Positions 34,403-42,988 of a stretch of 64,000 nt of DNA are shown one piece after another. A model generated the notes under the pieces. The model had not been told where the DNA came from and did no database searches. It saw only the letters and a list, made by a program, of their open reading frames with translations. Source of the stretch: FEN-1350 sp964386005 (lineage in GTDB: Bacteria > Planctomycetota > Phycisphaerae > Sedimentisphaerales > Anaerohalosphaeraceae); the NCBI GenBank assembly GCA_964386005.1, contig CAYLSB010000014.1, forward strand, positions 11,987 to 75,986, read 5' to 3'. The first letter of the stretch is position 1. The number at the start of each line of letters is the position of its first letter. The position numbers and the translations under genes were made by a program.

Positions 34403-37400
34403 ATGAACAAATCAATTTTTATCCTCCTAATTTCTCTTCTTCTTATTCGATTTTCTTTTGCCAGCAGAAGTGTATCAACGAGGGACCGGGAAGCACAACT
34501 CGAAACCATATCCGAAATTTTGCGATACATTTACAAAGACAATCTTTCAGACCTCCCAGCGACAGAAGAAGATATTGCCGTATTGGAGACCTCAACCGAC
34601 TCAAAGGATTTACTCGCATTTGCTCTTTTGGAAATGATGGAAGCCATCCAAAAAGGAGAACTTGATCTCTATGCAGGGGTAGAAGCGAATAGTTCTTCAG
34701 CCACCGAAGAAGCACCGATTATTTCCGATGAATCCCTCTCTGCATCCTCTGCAGAAGTGAACAATGAGAGTAAATTATCTCTTTCCCCTGATTTGACCGT
34801 TGGTCTTGAAACCGTATCGATGTATGCAATGGAATCCGCGGAAGAACTTTCCGGGCCGCTCGATTCGTGCATCATACCCAGCGGAACCTACATCATCACC
34901 TCGCTGCCTTTGCAAATCGAGGGGCATGTGGTCATTTGTGCAGGTGCCACGTTGATCGCCCCTTTCGATCCCAATAGTACGGTCATTGAGGTCATGCCGG
35001 GTGGTCGGCTGGAAACCGGGAAAGCGGCATTTTATGACCAAGGTGACAATCCAAACATTTTGCCACCCGTGAAGATTGTACCCGAAGACCCGAATATCAT
35101 TTATAACCACAACAATATCGGGATTTTTATTCATCGCGGAGCCGACCCGAAGACGCAAATCGAAAACGTAATTGTCGAAAGCTGTTCGGTGGGAATCCTT
35201 ATGGATGAGGCGTTATTGAATCCGATTAAGAGGGTTATCACATTCGGCTGTTATGACGGGATACATCTATATGCTCCGGCGGGGATCGTGGATTGCCAGT
35301 TTTGGAATAACGGGAGTATCTGGATCGGACCTTTCGGCTATGTCGGAACAGGGATTTATGTATCTTTGAATTGGGATGAAGATGAGCCGGAGGTGGCGAT
35401 CGATCGTACAACGATCTATTTTGCCGATGCAGCATTGTATGTTGAGGGCGGCAGTTCTGATCCCAATAACAGCGATCCCAACCAGGTCGTTCCAACCGTA
35501 AGCGTGGTTAACAGCGCCCTGACAGGTGGAATGTATTATGGACTCTACCAATCTTCAGGAGAGGCCGTTGTTGACGTTCAGTATTGTGCGTTTGGCGGTA
35601 ATCGTTACACCTCGAATATCGACCTGCCGTTTACGGGCTGTGTGGAAGTCAATAGCAATCCCTTTTATAATCGTGAAGAAGACTGGGAAAAACTGTATGT
35701 GCATCCTTGGTCGGGGCTGATTGACACCGGATATGGATTGGCATCGGATGGAACCGGGGTCTGTCATGACAAGCCGGATACGGGACAAATGGATATTGGA
35801 TGTCACTTTTCGTTAGGGATTACGGGCAGTTTTGGGATTCCAAGCAGTCCGGCCGATTTTAACGGGGATGGAGTTGTGGACGAAGCGGATTTAGAACTGA
35901 TGCAGATGTGCATGAGTGCAGTGACGGACCCCAACGTTGTGAAATTGGACGGCAATTATGACAGCCGGATCAATCTGCCGGATTTCGGACTGTTCGCCGC
36001 CGATTACGGCTATTGCGGCGATCCGAATTTTTGCACCAATAATGACCCGAATTGTCTGCGCTCTGATTTTAACGGTGATCGTTGGGTGGATCTAACCGAT
36101 CTTGCGATTTTAGTTGAATCGTGGCTTGTGCCAGTATTTGACGAAAATCGACTATGCAGTTTGTGTAACTTATCCCCAGGCAGCGACCCGAACCAGCCGG
36201 AGGTCATTGACACCGATGACATGGATGTCTTCATGGCGGATTGGGGAAAACTGTACGGGGCTGACCCGAATATTGTGGTTGAACCGTCGGTATCACAGAT
36301 TTCCGTGACGGTGGAAAATCCCGCTCCGGCGTGGAGAGTTTCGGTATTTTTGGACGAGAACCCGGTTGGGTGGTGGGAAGCCGAGACGCTGGGTTCGACA
36401 TCGTTTGATGCGGATTTGACCCGATACGGTCCCGGCAGTCATCGCTTAAAAATCGTTCGCAATATCGATTATGGATTGGAAATCACCGAACAGGTCATCT
36501 ATGACTCGAACTCCATAGGGCTTTTCTTTGCCGACATCCCCGACGCTTTCGAGCCGAACGAACCGTATTGCATCCGCGGGTTTAATCTGGGGGATGAACT
36601 GAACCTCAAAATCGACACGATTAGGGATGAAACCGTTTATGATGTGAATGTACCGTCGGGAGCGATCGAATTAACGATTCCGGCCGGTATATTTGAAAGT
36701 AGATCGCTTTGTACATTGAGTCTTACCGTTCCGAATGATTTAATGATGGATCGTTTCTATGTCACCGGTTATGGAGGTAGCGACGAAAAACGGTATAAAA
36801 AGCTGCTGAAAGAGCAATTTAATCCAAATGACTGGGATGGACGCCGCGCGAGGGTTGTCTTTCTGCTGCCGGATGCCAAGGTGCGCAAGGTTTTCTGGGA
36901 GGCGATCTGTTCGGCGATCAAGGCCGTAGAGGACCAGGGGCTGACTTATGTGGTGTTGACGGAACATGACGTGAATCAGGACAATTTCGACTTCTTATTT
37001 GGAGAAATGCCCGGCCGTCGAATTGTGATTTATTTTGGTCACGCCAATGCGTGGGTCGGAAGAGATGAACAACACGGAATCGATGGAGTTCAAAGAACTT
37101 GTTTTCAATGTTTTAGAAAGAGTACAATCCAAAATCCAGGAGCTTTTTATAATGTTGGTGCTTTTTCCTATACACGGAGAAGCAATCTTCAAGCATCTGC
37201 TTTGCCATTGTATAATGAACTTCCAACCCCATTGCCTTTAGATAATATCGCTTACGATGTGACGCAACAAATACAACAGTGTAAAATTGACAAAATGTTC
37301 ATATTCGGATGCCTTTCAGCAGCGTATCCGGATATGGCTATTGCGCAGGGATGTGATTCCCTGTGGGATCATAGCCATGGCGATATGATGTACTGCGGTT

Positions 37401-37663
37401 TTGGTATCAAAGTTTTACAGGCGAACGGAGGCTGGATGGAAGGCATCGGTGATAATCTTGTTCGAGGGCTTTCCATTTTCTTTGACAAGCTGGGTCAAGA
37501 CAAAACCATGACGCAAGGGATAGAAGCTATTCAGCTTGAGGGGATTGGGATACGAAATCAATGTTTAGGTTTGAACGGATCTTATGACGCCGATCCGGAT
37601 GAGGATGACCATCAAGCTCTCAGATTTTATGGCGTACAGGCATTAAATCAAAAATTATATTAA
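34403..37663 (+). CDS. Large secreted beta-helix/dockerin protein with possible caspase-like C-terminus
   Basis: A 1086-residue exported protein (signal MNKSIFILLISLLLIRFSFA). Residues ~150-460 look like a right-handed beta-helix (YIITSLPLQIEGHVVICAGA, GIFIHRGADPK). Residues ~480-620 hold dockerin-like EF-hand motifs (DFNGDGVVDEADLELM, DFNGDRWVDLTDLAILVE) in DPN-rich linkers. The last ~240 residues alternate beta and alpha, with VIYFGHANAW (His ~880) and KMFIFGCLSAAYP (Cys ~970), a spacing and sequence environment like the His-Cys dyad of caspase/clostripain-fold peptidases. That is suggestive only. ATG 34403 is preferred over 34361 for the signal peptide. The base composition is more AT-rich than the core genes. 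Three lipoprotein paralogues follow. Confidence 0.65.
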   Translation: MNKSIFILLISLLLIRFSFASRSVSTRDREAQLETISEILRYIYKDNLSDLPATEEDIAVLETSTDSKDLLAFALLEMMEAIQKGELDLYAGVEANSSSATEEAPIISDESLSASSAEVNNESKLSLSPDLTVGLETVSMYAMESAEELSGPLDSCIIPSGTYIITSLPLQIEGHVVICAGATLIAPFDPNSTVIEVMPGGRLETGKAAFYDQGDNPNILPPVKIVPEDPNIIYNHNNIGIFIHRGADPKTQIENVIVESCSVGILMDEALLNPIKRVITFGCYDGIHLYAPAGIVDCQFWNNGSIWIGPFGYVGTGIYVSLNWDEDEPEVAIDRTTIYFADAALYVEGGSSDPNNSDPNQVVPTVSVVNSALTGGMYYGLYQSSGEAVVDVQYCAFGGNRYTSNIDLPFTGCVEVNSNPFYNREEDWEKLYVHPWSGLIDTGYGLASDGTGVCHDKPDTGQMDIGCHFSLGITGSFGIPSSPADFNGDGVVDEADLELMQMCMSAVTDPNVVKLDGNYDSRINLPDFGLFAADYGYCGDPNFCTNNDPNCLRSDFNGDRWVDLTDLAILVESWLVPVFDENRLCSLCNLSPGSDPNQPEVIDTDDMDVFMADWGKLYGADPNIVVEPSVSQISVTVENPAPAWRVSVFLDENPVGWWEAETLGSTSFDADLTRYGPGSHRLKIVRNIDYGLEITEQVIYDSNSIGLFFADIPDAFEPNEPYCIRGFNLGDELNLKIDTIRDETVYDVNVPSGAIELTIPAGIFESRSLCTLSLTVPNDLMMDRFYVTGYGGSDEKRYKKLLKEQFNPNDWDGRRARVVFLLPDAKVRKVFWEAICSAIKAVEDQGLTYVVLTEHDVNQDNFDFLFGEMPGRRIVIYFGHANAWVGRDEQHGIDGVQRTCFQCFRKSTIQNPGAFYNVGAFSYTRRSNLQASALPLYNELPTPLPLDNIAYDVTQQIQQCKIDKMFIFGCLSAAYPDMAIAQGCDSLWDHSHGDMMYCGFGIKVLQANGGWMEGIGDNLVRGLSIFFDKLGQDKTMTQGIEAIQLEGIGIRNQCLGLNGSYDADPDEDDHQALRFYGVQALNQKLY
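37406..37474 (+). repeat. Perfect 69-bp direct repeat, copy A (inside the large gene)
   Basis: Begins ATCAAAGTTTTACAGGCGAA and ends GTTCGAGGGCTTTCC; identical to 38906-38974, exactly 1500 bp downstream. Here it codes in frame for residues ~1002-1024 of the large protein (IKVLQANGGWMEGIGDNLVR...). Confidence 0.97.
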
Positions 37664-37674
37664 GGGGAAAAAAC

Positions 37675-38265
37675 ATGAAACTGTTTTGGATCATACTATG
37701 TCTTATTTTATTGTGCGGCTCTTGTAGTAATATACAAGAGAAAAAAGCATCAATTCGAGATTGGGATTCCGCTCCTCAGGTCCAGTTTCCGCCGGAAATG
37801 GCTGAAATATGGGATGGCAATTCTTCCCTCATGCCACATGCAGATGAACCAGTCTGTATTTTATGGTATGAACCAATTGATGGTTTGTGGAATTCTTGGT
37901 ATCCTGCGAAAGTTTTCAGCGATACGGAACAAATACGGCAAATCATGGACTGTCTGAACTATCCTGAGAATGAAAATCATTATCTTTTCAAAACAGAAAA
38001 ATATTTACTGGTTATTGGTGTCAACCGATCATTGAAAACTTACAGAATGGTATTTGTTCCATTTTTATTAGAGAAAGACAGCTATGTGCTTTTGCCTGCA
38101 GGACGAGACCGGAAACTATACACTATTCTCACTTCGGCACCGGAAAAGGAAAATTTTTACGGAAGCGAAGATATTGATAAAGCACAAATTCTGCCGCGAA
38201 TGGAACGCCCAAACTCTCGGCCCATTGACTCCAACGTACCATCAGTGCCTATGACAGTATTTTGA
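37675..38265 (+). CDS. Lipoprotein paralogue 1 of three
   Basis: A 196-residue lipoprotein: a hydrophobic N-terminus ends in LLCGSCSN, an evident lipobox. The mature protein shares with the next two genes a set of motifs: EPVCILWYEPIDG, SWYPAKVFSD, a KYLLVIGVNRSLKTY strand, VPFLLEKDSYVLLPAGRD and LTSAPEKENFYGS. The family is not recognised. The gene starts 11 bp after the large beta-helix gene, so it is probably co-transcribed; one possibility is an inhibitor or partner of that protein, but this is speculative. AAGGGG precedes the ATG. Confidence 0.75.
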   Translation: MKLFWIILCLILLCGSCSNIQEKKASIRDWDSAPQVQFPPEMAEIWDGNSSLMPHADEPVCILWYEPIDGLWNSWYPAKVFSDTEQIRQIMDCLNYPENENHYLFKTEKYLLVIGVNRSLKTYRMVFVPFLLEKDSYVLLPAGRDRKLYTILTSAPEKENFYGSEDIDKAQILPRMERPNSRPIDSNVPSVPMTVF

Positions 38266-38276
38266 CAGCGACGAGT

Positions 38277-38888
38277 ATGAAAAACCTATTTGGATTTATG
38301 ATTTGTTCTGTTTTTTTCTGTGGTTCATGCACGACCACGAGGCAGGAAATTCGGCATGAAAAAGAAAACAACCCCTTTGGGATTAAAACGATAGAGAAAT
38401 TCCCGCTTTGGGACGGCGAGTCACCTTTATGGTTGATGCGCAGACCAGGCATATATGATATGCAGGAACCGGTTTGCGTTCTCGTTTACGAGCGGGCTCC
38501 GGCTACAAAAGACTGGTGGTATCCCACCAAAGTATTCAGCGATACGCCAATCGTTAAAGAAATTGTTATGAGTTTGATGTTTCCTCGGAGTCCAAATAGT
38601 TTTACATTTTACACGGACAGTTATATTCTGGTGCTTTCCGTGGGCCGCTCCCTTGGTTCCGTGAATACGGCTCTGGTTCCGTATATGATGTATAAGGAAG
38701 GGTATGTTATTATACCCAGCGGTAAAGACGAAAGACTCTATGAAATTCTCACCTCGGCGCCGGAAAAAGAAAATTTTTTCGGGAGCGACGTTATTGATAA
38801 CGCACAAATTCTGCCGCGAATGTCGGGGCAAAACGCACAATCCGCCGATCCCAATAACCCCTCAATGCCGATGAAAACAGATTTTTGA
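38277..38888 (+). CDS. Lipoprotein paralogue 2 of three
   Basis: A 203-residue member of the same family: lipobox CSVFFCGSCTT, then EPVCVLVYERAPATKDWWYP, KVFSDTPIVKEIV, ILVLSVGRSLGSVNTALVP and LTSAPEKENFFGSDVIDNAQILPRM. It matches copy 1 most closely near the end (SAPEKENF.GS.-ID.AQILPRM). ATG 38277 is chosen over the in-frame TTG at 38262, which overlaps the previous stop. Its stop lies just before the second copy of the 69-bp repeat. Confidence 0.75.
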   Translation: MKNLFGFMICSVFFCGSCTTTRQEIRHEKENNPFGIKTIEKFPLWDGESPLWLMRRPGIYDMQEPVCVLVYERAPATKDWWYPTKVFSDTPIVKEIVMSLMFPRSPNSFTFYTDSYILVLSVGRSLGSVNTALVPYMMYKEGYVIIPSGKDERLYEILTSAPEKENFFGSDVIDNAQILPRMSGQNAQSADPNNPSMPMKTDF

Positions 38889-38905
38889 TAATCTTTCGAA
38901 GTGAA

Positions 38906-38974
38906 ATCAAAGTTTTACAGGCGAACGGAGGCTGGATGGAAGGCATCGGTGATAATCTTGTTCGAGGGCTTTCC
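38906..38974 (+). repeat. Perfect 69-bp direct repeat, copy B (upstream of lipoprotein 3)
   Basis: Identical to 37406-37474. Here the sequence lies between lipoprotein genes 2 and 3. The frame is open through it, but there is no start codon with a ribosome binding site, so it is a fossil of the end of a gene like the large beta-helix protein. It lies only 18 bp after the stop of lipoprotein gene 2. Confidence 0.97.
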
Positions 38975-39007
38975 TACCATTTATCTACGATGATGAAAGA
39001 GGCTGAC

Positions 39008-39538
39008 ATGAAAAAATATTATCTGTTTCTTTTGTTCCTTCCGTTCTTTGCTTCTTGCGAAAAGAAAGAAGAGAAAATCCCCTGTTGGGATGGAAAAACC
39101 GATTTAGGATCACCCTCTGCAGGTGAACCTGTTTCCATTTTCTGGATGGAACCGGTAACCGGAATGAAGGATCTCTGGTATCCCTTGAAAGGTTTTACAG
39201 ATGTAAAACAGATGAAACCTATTCTTGTCCGCTTAAATTTTCCGGAGAATCCGGGCCAATATGGTTTTGAAACACAACGGTATCTGGTAATCTGTTTTCT
39301 CCAGCGGGATTTGAAGGCCGTCACTGCAGTGCGGATTCCTTTTTTAATGGACAACGATGAATTTATCTGTCCGCGAGGTAAAGACAAGGCATTGTATTCA
39401 TTGCTTATGTCTTCGGAAGAACGGGAAAACTTTTATGGGGACCCAAAACGAGGAGAAGGTATCGTCAACTCTGAAGAGTATAAGGAATTTTGGAGATCAC
39501 AATTGTCGAAAGACCCAAATTTGCCGAATCGAAAATAA
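39008..39538 (+). CDS. Lipoprotein paralogue 3 of three
   Basis: A 176-residue member of the same family with lipobox FFASCEKK, then IPCWDGKTDLGSPS, EPVSIFWMEPVTGMKDLWYP, LKGFTDVKQMKP, YLVICFLQRDLKAV, RIPFLMDNDEFICPRGKDKALY and SSEERENFYGDP. It is more diverged than copies 1 and 2. The ATG with AGAGG upstream follows the 69-bp repeat by 33 bp; an open frame continues upstream through the repeat, but that part is not part of the gene. Confidence 0.75.
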   Translation: MKKYYLFLLFLPFFASCEKKEEKIPCWDGKTDLGSPSAGEPVSIFWMEPVTGMKDLWYPLKGFTDVKQMKPILVRLNFPENPGQYGFETQRYLVICFLQRDLKAVTAVRIPFLMDNDEFICPRGKDKALYSLLMSSEERENFYGDPKRGEGIVNSEEYKEFWRSQLSKDPNLPNRK

Positions 39539-39672
39539 CCGAGATAGAATGAGGATGATACTTACCTATATAGCTTTTGTTCTGGTTACACTACTTAAGA
39601 AGAATCAATATTTGATAGAAGATGAATGAGAATCATTTCTTTTTTCACAATAATATTTGTTGGATTTGATCT

Positions 39673-41937
39673 ATGAAGAAACAATATGTAATTCGATTGA
39701 TGATATTGCTGAGTATTGCATGGTATTATGCAGAACACTCATCCGGGTCCGAAGTGAAGTCTGTCCGGAAAACAGAGGATGGCACCACGATTCCCGTTCC
39801 CCCGTCCGAGCATCCGCGGCTCTACCTTCGCGCCGAACAGGCCAGGCAGTTGCCTGGGCGGTTGAAGCATCCGGTTCTTGCGCCGGTCGTCGAGCGGCTG
39901 CAAAAACTGGCGGCACGATCCAAACCCTTTGCGGCCGAGTGGGATGCTCTGCAGTATCTGGCCACGCAGGATCGGGCGCGTGGTCGCGCTGCGATTGATA
40001 CGGCGCTATCCGAACTGAAGAAATGCGAACTGGCCGATAAACAGGACGCCTGTCGCGTGACCGGGCGGATGATGGTTGCGGGCGCTATCGTGTACGACTG
40101 GTGTTACGACCTTTCAACGGCGGAGGAAAAACAGGCCTTCGTTACAGAGCTTGTGCGACTGGCCCGGACGCAGGAGTGCGGTTATCCGCCGGTTCGTCAA
40201 GGATCGGTAACAGGTCATGCTTCCGAGGCCATGATCATGCGGGATATGCTTTCGGCGGGGATTGCGATCTTCGACGAGAACCCGGAGATGTATCAGTTGG
40301 CCGCGGGACGAATTTTTCGCGAACATATTCCCGCACGCAACTGGCTCTATCACGGCGGCGCTTATCATCAGGGAGATTCCTACGGGCCGTATCGATTCGG
40401 ATTCGACTGTTTTCCATTGATGATTTTCGACCGGCTTGGGGCGGGCAATGTCTATAATCCTCAACAGAAGAATGTACCGTATCTGTGGATTTACACAACG
40501 CGTCCGGATGGACAACGGCTCCGCGCCGGCGATACCTATATGCACAGTCGATCGCTCGGACAGCCGTGGGATGAGCACATCGGGACGTTGTTGATCGCCA
40601 GCTATTATGGCGACGGTGTTCTCCTGAGCCAGTTTCTCAAACAGGGAGGCAGCGGCGACAACGAAGCGATTTTTGAATTTCTCTGGCGCGATGTTACGCT
40701 GGAACCGCGGCCGATCGAATCGCTGCCTCTATCCCGATATTTCGGATCGCCCTTCGGATGGATGGTCGCGCGGACGGGCTGGGATGACAATTCCGTCATT
40801 GCGGAGATGAAAATCAATGAATACAACTTCGTGAATCATCAGCATCTCGATGCCGGCGCATTTCAACTATTCTATCGCGGCACACTGGCCGCGGATTCGG
40901 GATTATACAAAGGATCCTCCGGCGGATACGGCAGCCCGCATTGCCAAAACTACTCATGGCGGACGATCGCCCATAACTCGCTGCTGGTGTATGATTCAAA
41001 GGAGAGCTTCGGCAAGGCCGGTTACGGCAACGACGGCGGCCAGCGGCTGCCGAACGGCAGATCGGAGGCGCGGTCGCTGGAAGTGCTGTTGGCACCCGAA
41101 AACGGGTATCGCACCGGTCGGGTGATTGCTCAGGGCTTTGGTCCCGGTCGGCAGGAGCCGGATTATACGTTGCTGCAGGGTGATCTGACGGATGCGTATA
41201 GTAAAAAAGTCAAGCAAGTGACACGATCGTATGTATTCCTCAATCTTGGCAATGAGCAAGTACCGGCGGCGATGATCGTCTTCGACCGGGTAGTCAGTTC
41301 CAATCCGACATTTCGCAAATATTGGTTGCTGCATTCACTGGAAGAACCAGCGATCACAAGCGGTTCTGCTATTGTGGACTGTTCGCAAGACGGCGCCAAA
41401 GGCCGATTGATGCTGGACGTTTTGCTGCCACGGACGGAAAATCTTTCGCTGGAAAAAATCGGCGGGCCCGGCCGGGAGTATTGGGTGTTTGGAACCAATT
41501 ATCCCAACGAACCCGACCCGAGTCGGCGCCAGCGGAGTTCATTGGAACAATGCGACTGGAGAATCGAGGTTTCACCCAAATCGCCTGCGAGTGAAGACTT
41601 GTTTCTGAATGTAATGCAGATGACCCAGCGAGATTCCGGAGATCGTCTTCCGGTACGATTGATTGAATCCGCCGATCGGATTGGCTGCTTCATCGAGCGC
41701 GACGGCGGCAGCCGGTTGATATTGTTTCATCGGGATGGACAACGACAAAAGCAATCGTTGACTATTGATGTACCCGGCAAGGGCTTATGCGGAATTCTCG
41801 TCGCCGATCTGGAATCGGGCACCTGGCAGGCGAAATGGCAGGGCAGTGATTCTGTTCAGACAATTCACGTATCGGAAGAATCCGGAACGGCATGGTTTGA
41901 AGGCACCGGCGGCCGATGGAAACTGTCGAAAGAATGA
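39673..41937 (+). CDS. Heparinase II/III-like polysaccharide lyase
   Basis: A 754-residue exported protein with a signal-like N-terminus (VIRLMILLSIAWYYAE) and an alpha-barrel of the heparinase II/III type, with PPSEHPRLYLRAEQARQLP at the start, LYHGGAYHQGDSYGPYRF (likely Tyr/His active-site region) and NYSWRTIAHNSLLVYD near the middle, followed by a beta-sandwich half. Known relatives cleave heparin, heparan sulfate or alginate-type polymers; the substrate here is not known. It is separated from the lipoproteins by 134 bp, so it may be a separate transcription unit. Confidence 0.8.
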   Translation: MKKQYVIRLMILLSIAWYYAEHSSGSEVKSVRKTEDGTTIPVPPSEHPRLYLRAEQARQLPGRLKHPVLAPVVERLQKLAARSKPFAAEWDALQYLATQDRARGRAAIDTALSELKKCELADKQDACRVTGRMMVAGAIVYDWCYDLSTAEEKQAFVTELVRLARTQECGYPPVRQGSVTGHASEAMIMRDMLSAGIAIFDENPEMYQLAAGRIFREHIPARNWLYHGGAYHQGDSYGPYRFGFDCFPLMIFDRLGAGNVYNPQQKNVPYLWIYTTRPDGQRLRAGDTYMHSRSLGQPWDEHIGTLLIASYYGDGVLLSQFLKQGGSGDNEAIFEFLWRDVTLEPRPIESLPLSRYFGSPFGWMVARTGWDDNSVIAEMKINEYNFVNHQHLDAGAFQLFYRGTLAADSGLYKGSSGGYGSPHCQNYSWRTIAHNSLLVYDSKESFGKAGYGNDGGQRLPNGRSEARSLEVLLAPENGYRTGRVIAQGFGPGRQEPDYTLLQGDLTDAYSKKVKQVTRSYVFLNLGNEQVPAAMIVFDRVVSSNPTFRKYWLLHSLEEPAITSGSAIVDCSQDGAKGRLMLDVLLPRTENLSLEKIGGPGREYWVFGTNYPNEPDPSRRQRSSLEQCDWRIEVSPKSPASEDLFLNVMQMTQRDSGDRLPVRLIESADRIGCFIERDGGSRLILFHRDGQRQKQSLTIDVPGKGLCGILVADLESGTWQAKWQGSDSVQTIHVSEESGTAWFEGTGGRWKLSKE

Positions 41938-42031
41938 GATGAAATCCGATTGGCACATCGAGTTCAGAAAATGATGTTTTATGTTTTGAAGCTCTAACAA
42001 AACCCAACAAATCTATTACGGTCGCTTCTGG

Positions 42032-42051
42032 ATTCCGGCCTGCGCCGGAAT
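42032..42051. repeat. dRS3-like palindrome ATTCCGGC-N4-GCCGGAAT
   Basis: An 8-bp stem around CTGC, embedded in CTTCTGGATTCC... and followed by TGACA. This general type (ATTCC..GGAAT before GACA) is a widespread intergenic palindrome in diverse bacteria. It sits between the heparinase gene and nikR. Confidence 0.7.
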
Positions 42052-42072
42052 GACAACGCGATCATTTCATTT

Positions 42073-42106
42073 TGTATAAGGATCGAATCCGTGCCATCCT
42101 TATACA
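42073..42106. terminator. Strong hairpin at the 3' end of nikR
   Basis: TGTATAAGGAT and ATCCTTATACA form a perfect 11-bp inverted repeat around 12 bases. On the minus strand it begins within the last codons of nikR and covers its stop. No T-run follows on either strand, so it may be a terminator of another kind or a transcript-stabilising hairpin. Confidence 0.55.
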
Positions 42107-42561
42107 GATTCAGCAGACGGGTATCCGTGTTTATGAGAATGGGGGTGATCACCTTCCATTAGTCCGACGAGGTTGACACGGCTGAGCATGACGCCGCGGA
42201 CCGTGGAGAGTCGGTCGGCGAGTTTCTTGATCTCGGAGGTTTTGCCTTTCAGGATGATGGTCTCGAGACAATTGTGATGGTCGAGGTGGATGTGGGTGGA
42301 GGCCATGACGTGATAGAACTGGCTATGCTGCATGGCATTGAGTTTTTTGGTCAGGCCGGAGGTGTGGTGGTCATAAACCAGAAAGATGGCGGCGACGGCG
42401 GCGGACGACGGGCTTTCGATCTGCTGCTCAGAGAGCATCTGGCGGATCATCTCGCGAAGGGCGTCGGAGCGGCTGGAAAAACCCTTGCGTTCAATCAAGC
42501 GATCGAAATCCTGTAAGAGGTCACATTCGAGCGAGACGCCGATACGCGAAATTTTACTCAT
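42100..42561 (-). CDS. nikR: Nickel-responsive regulator NikR
   Basis: A 153-residue ribbon-helix-helix repressor. The N-terminal SKISRIGVSLECDLLQDFD and RSDALREMIRQ form the DNA-binding domain, and the C-terminal ACT-like domain holds the square-planar nickel ligands: His79, His90, His92 and Cys98 in QHSQFYHVMASTHIHLDHHNC, with exactly the spacing of the E. coli protein (11, 2 and 6). It overlaps the cupin gene by ATGA and is divergent to the transport genes. The start ATG 42561 is supported by the overlap. It should repress the nickel/cobalt uptake genes when metal is sufficient. Confidence 0.95.
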   Translation of the reverse strand: MSKISRIGVSLECDLLQDFDRLIERKGFSSRSDALREMIRQMLSEQQIESPSSAAVAAIFLVYDHHTSGLTKKLNAMQHSQFYHVMASTHIHLDHHNCLETIILKGKTSEIKKLADRLSTVRGVMLSRVNLVGLMEGDHPHSHKHGYPSAESV

Positions 42562-42902
42562 TCGTTTTTCTCCCAAGGCCCGACGGGTGCGACACAATAA
42601 ATATACATCAGCGGTTCTGATCCCGAATTGACGATATTATGCGGGGTGTGGGGCGGGATGTAAAGGATTTTGCCCCGGCCGACAGATTGCGGCACGACCG
42701 GATTACCGATGCAGGCCGTGCCTTGTCCGCCGAGAAAGACCAGAATTTCCTCATGGGCATTGGTCGAATGAAGGCCGCAATCTTTGCCCGGAGGCAAAAA
42801 GACACGGCCGGATCGCATTCCACAGGTTTGTGGCTTTCCAGCCAGGAGAGGTTGATAGTCGTTCGTTGTATCCAATTCCAGAACCAGTGGTTTGTTTTCC
42901 AT
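42558..42902 (-). CDS. Cupin-domain protein in the nikR operon
   Basis: A 114-residue single cupin: GRVFLPPGKDCGLHSTNAHEE (motif 1, with metal-ligand His and Glu), then GKILYIPPHTPHNIVNSG (motif 2). Such proteins bind a metal ion or small ligand; the exact role is unknown. It is the first gene of the minus-strand unit and overlaps nikR, so it is probably controlled from the same divergent promoter region. AGAAGGTG precedes the ATG. Confidence 0.88.
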   Translation of the reverse strand: MENKPLVLELDTTNDYQPLLAGKPQTCGMRSGRVFLPPGKDCGLHSTNAHEEILVFLGGQGTACIGNPVVPQSVGRGKILYIPPHTPHNIVNSGSEPLMYIYCVAPVGPWEKNE

Positions 42903-42954
42903 CGATACACCTTCTTTTGAATCGATTCCATCGAAATATTTTAAAAAATCGGTC

Positions 42955-42983
42955 TTGACAACGTAACACGATTATACTATTTT
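42955..42983 (+). promoter_or_regulatory. Promoter-like sequence of the nickel/cobalt operon
   Basis: A consensus -35 TTGACA (42955-42960), a 17-base spacer, and TATTTT (42978-42983), directed toward the 43052 gene. The next bases hold the NikR-box-like palindrome, so repression by NikR would be natural. Confidence 0.55.
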
Positions 42984-42988
42984 TATGC

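Noticed and set aside
38885..39007. Upstream extension of lipoprotein 3 through the 69-bp repeat.
   Set aside because: Starts at TTG without a ribosome binding site, overlaps the previous stop, and lacks a signal peptide; the ATG at 39008 with lipobox is a better start.
39549..39629. Twenty-six-residue open frame (MRMILTYIAFVLVTLL...).
   Set aside because: Looks like a lone signal-peptide fragment with no body; could be debris, not supported as a gene.
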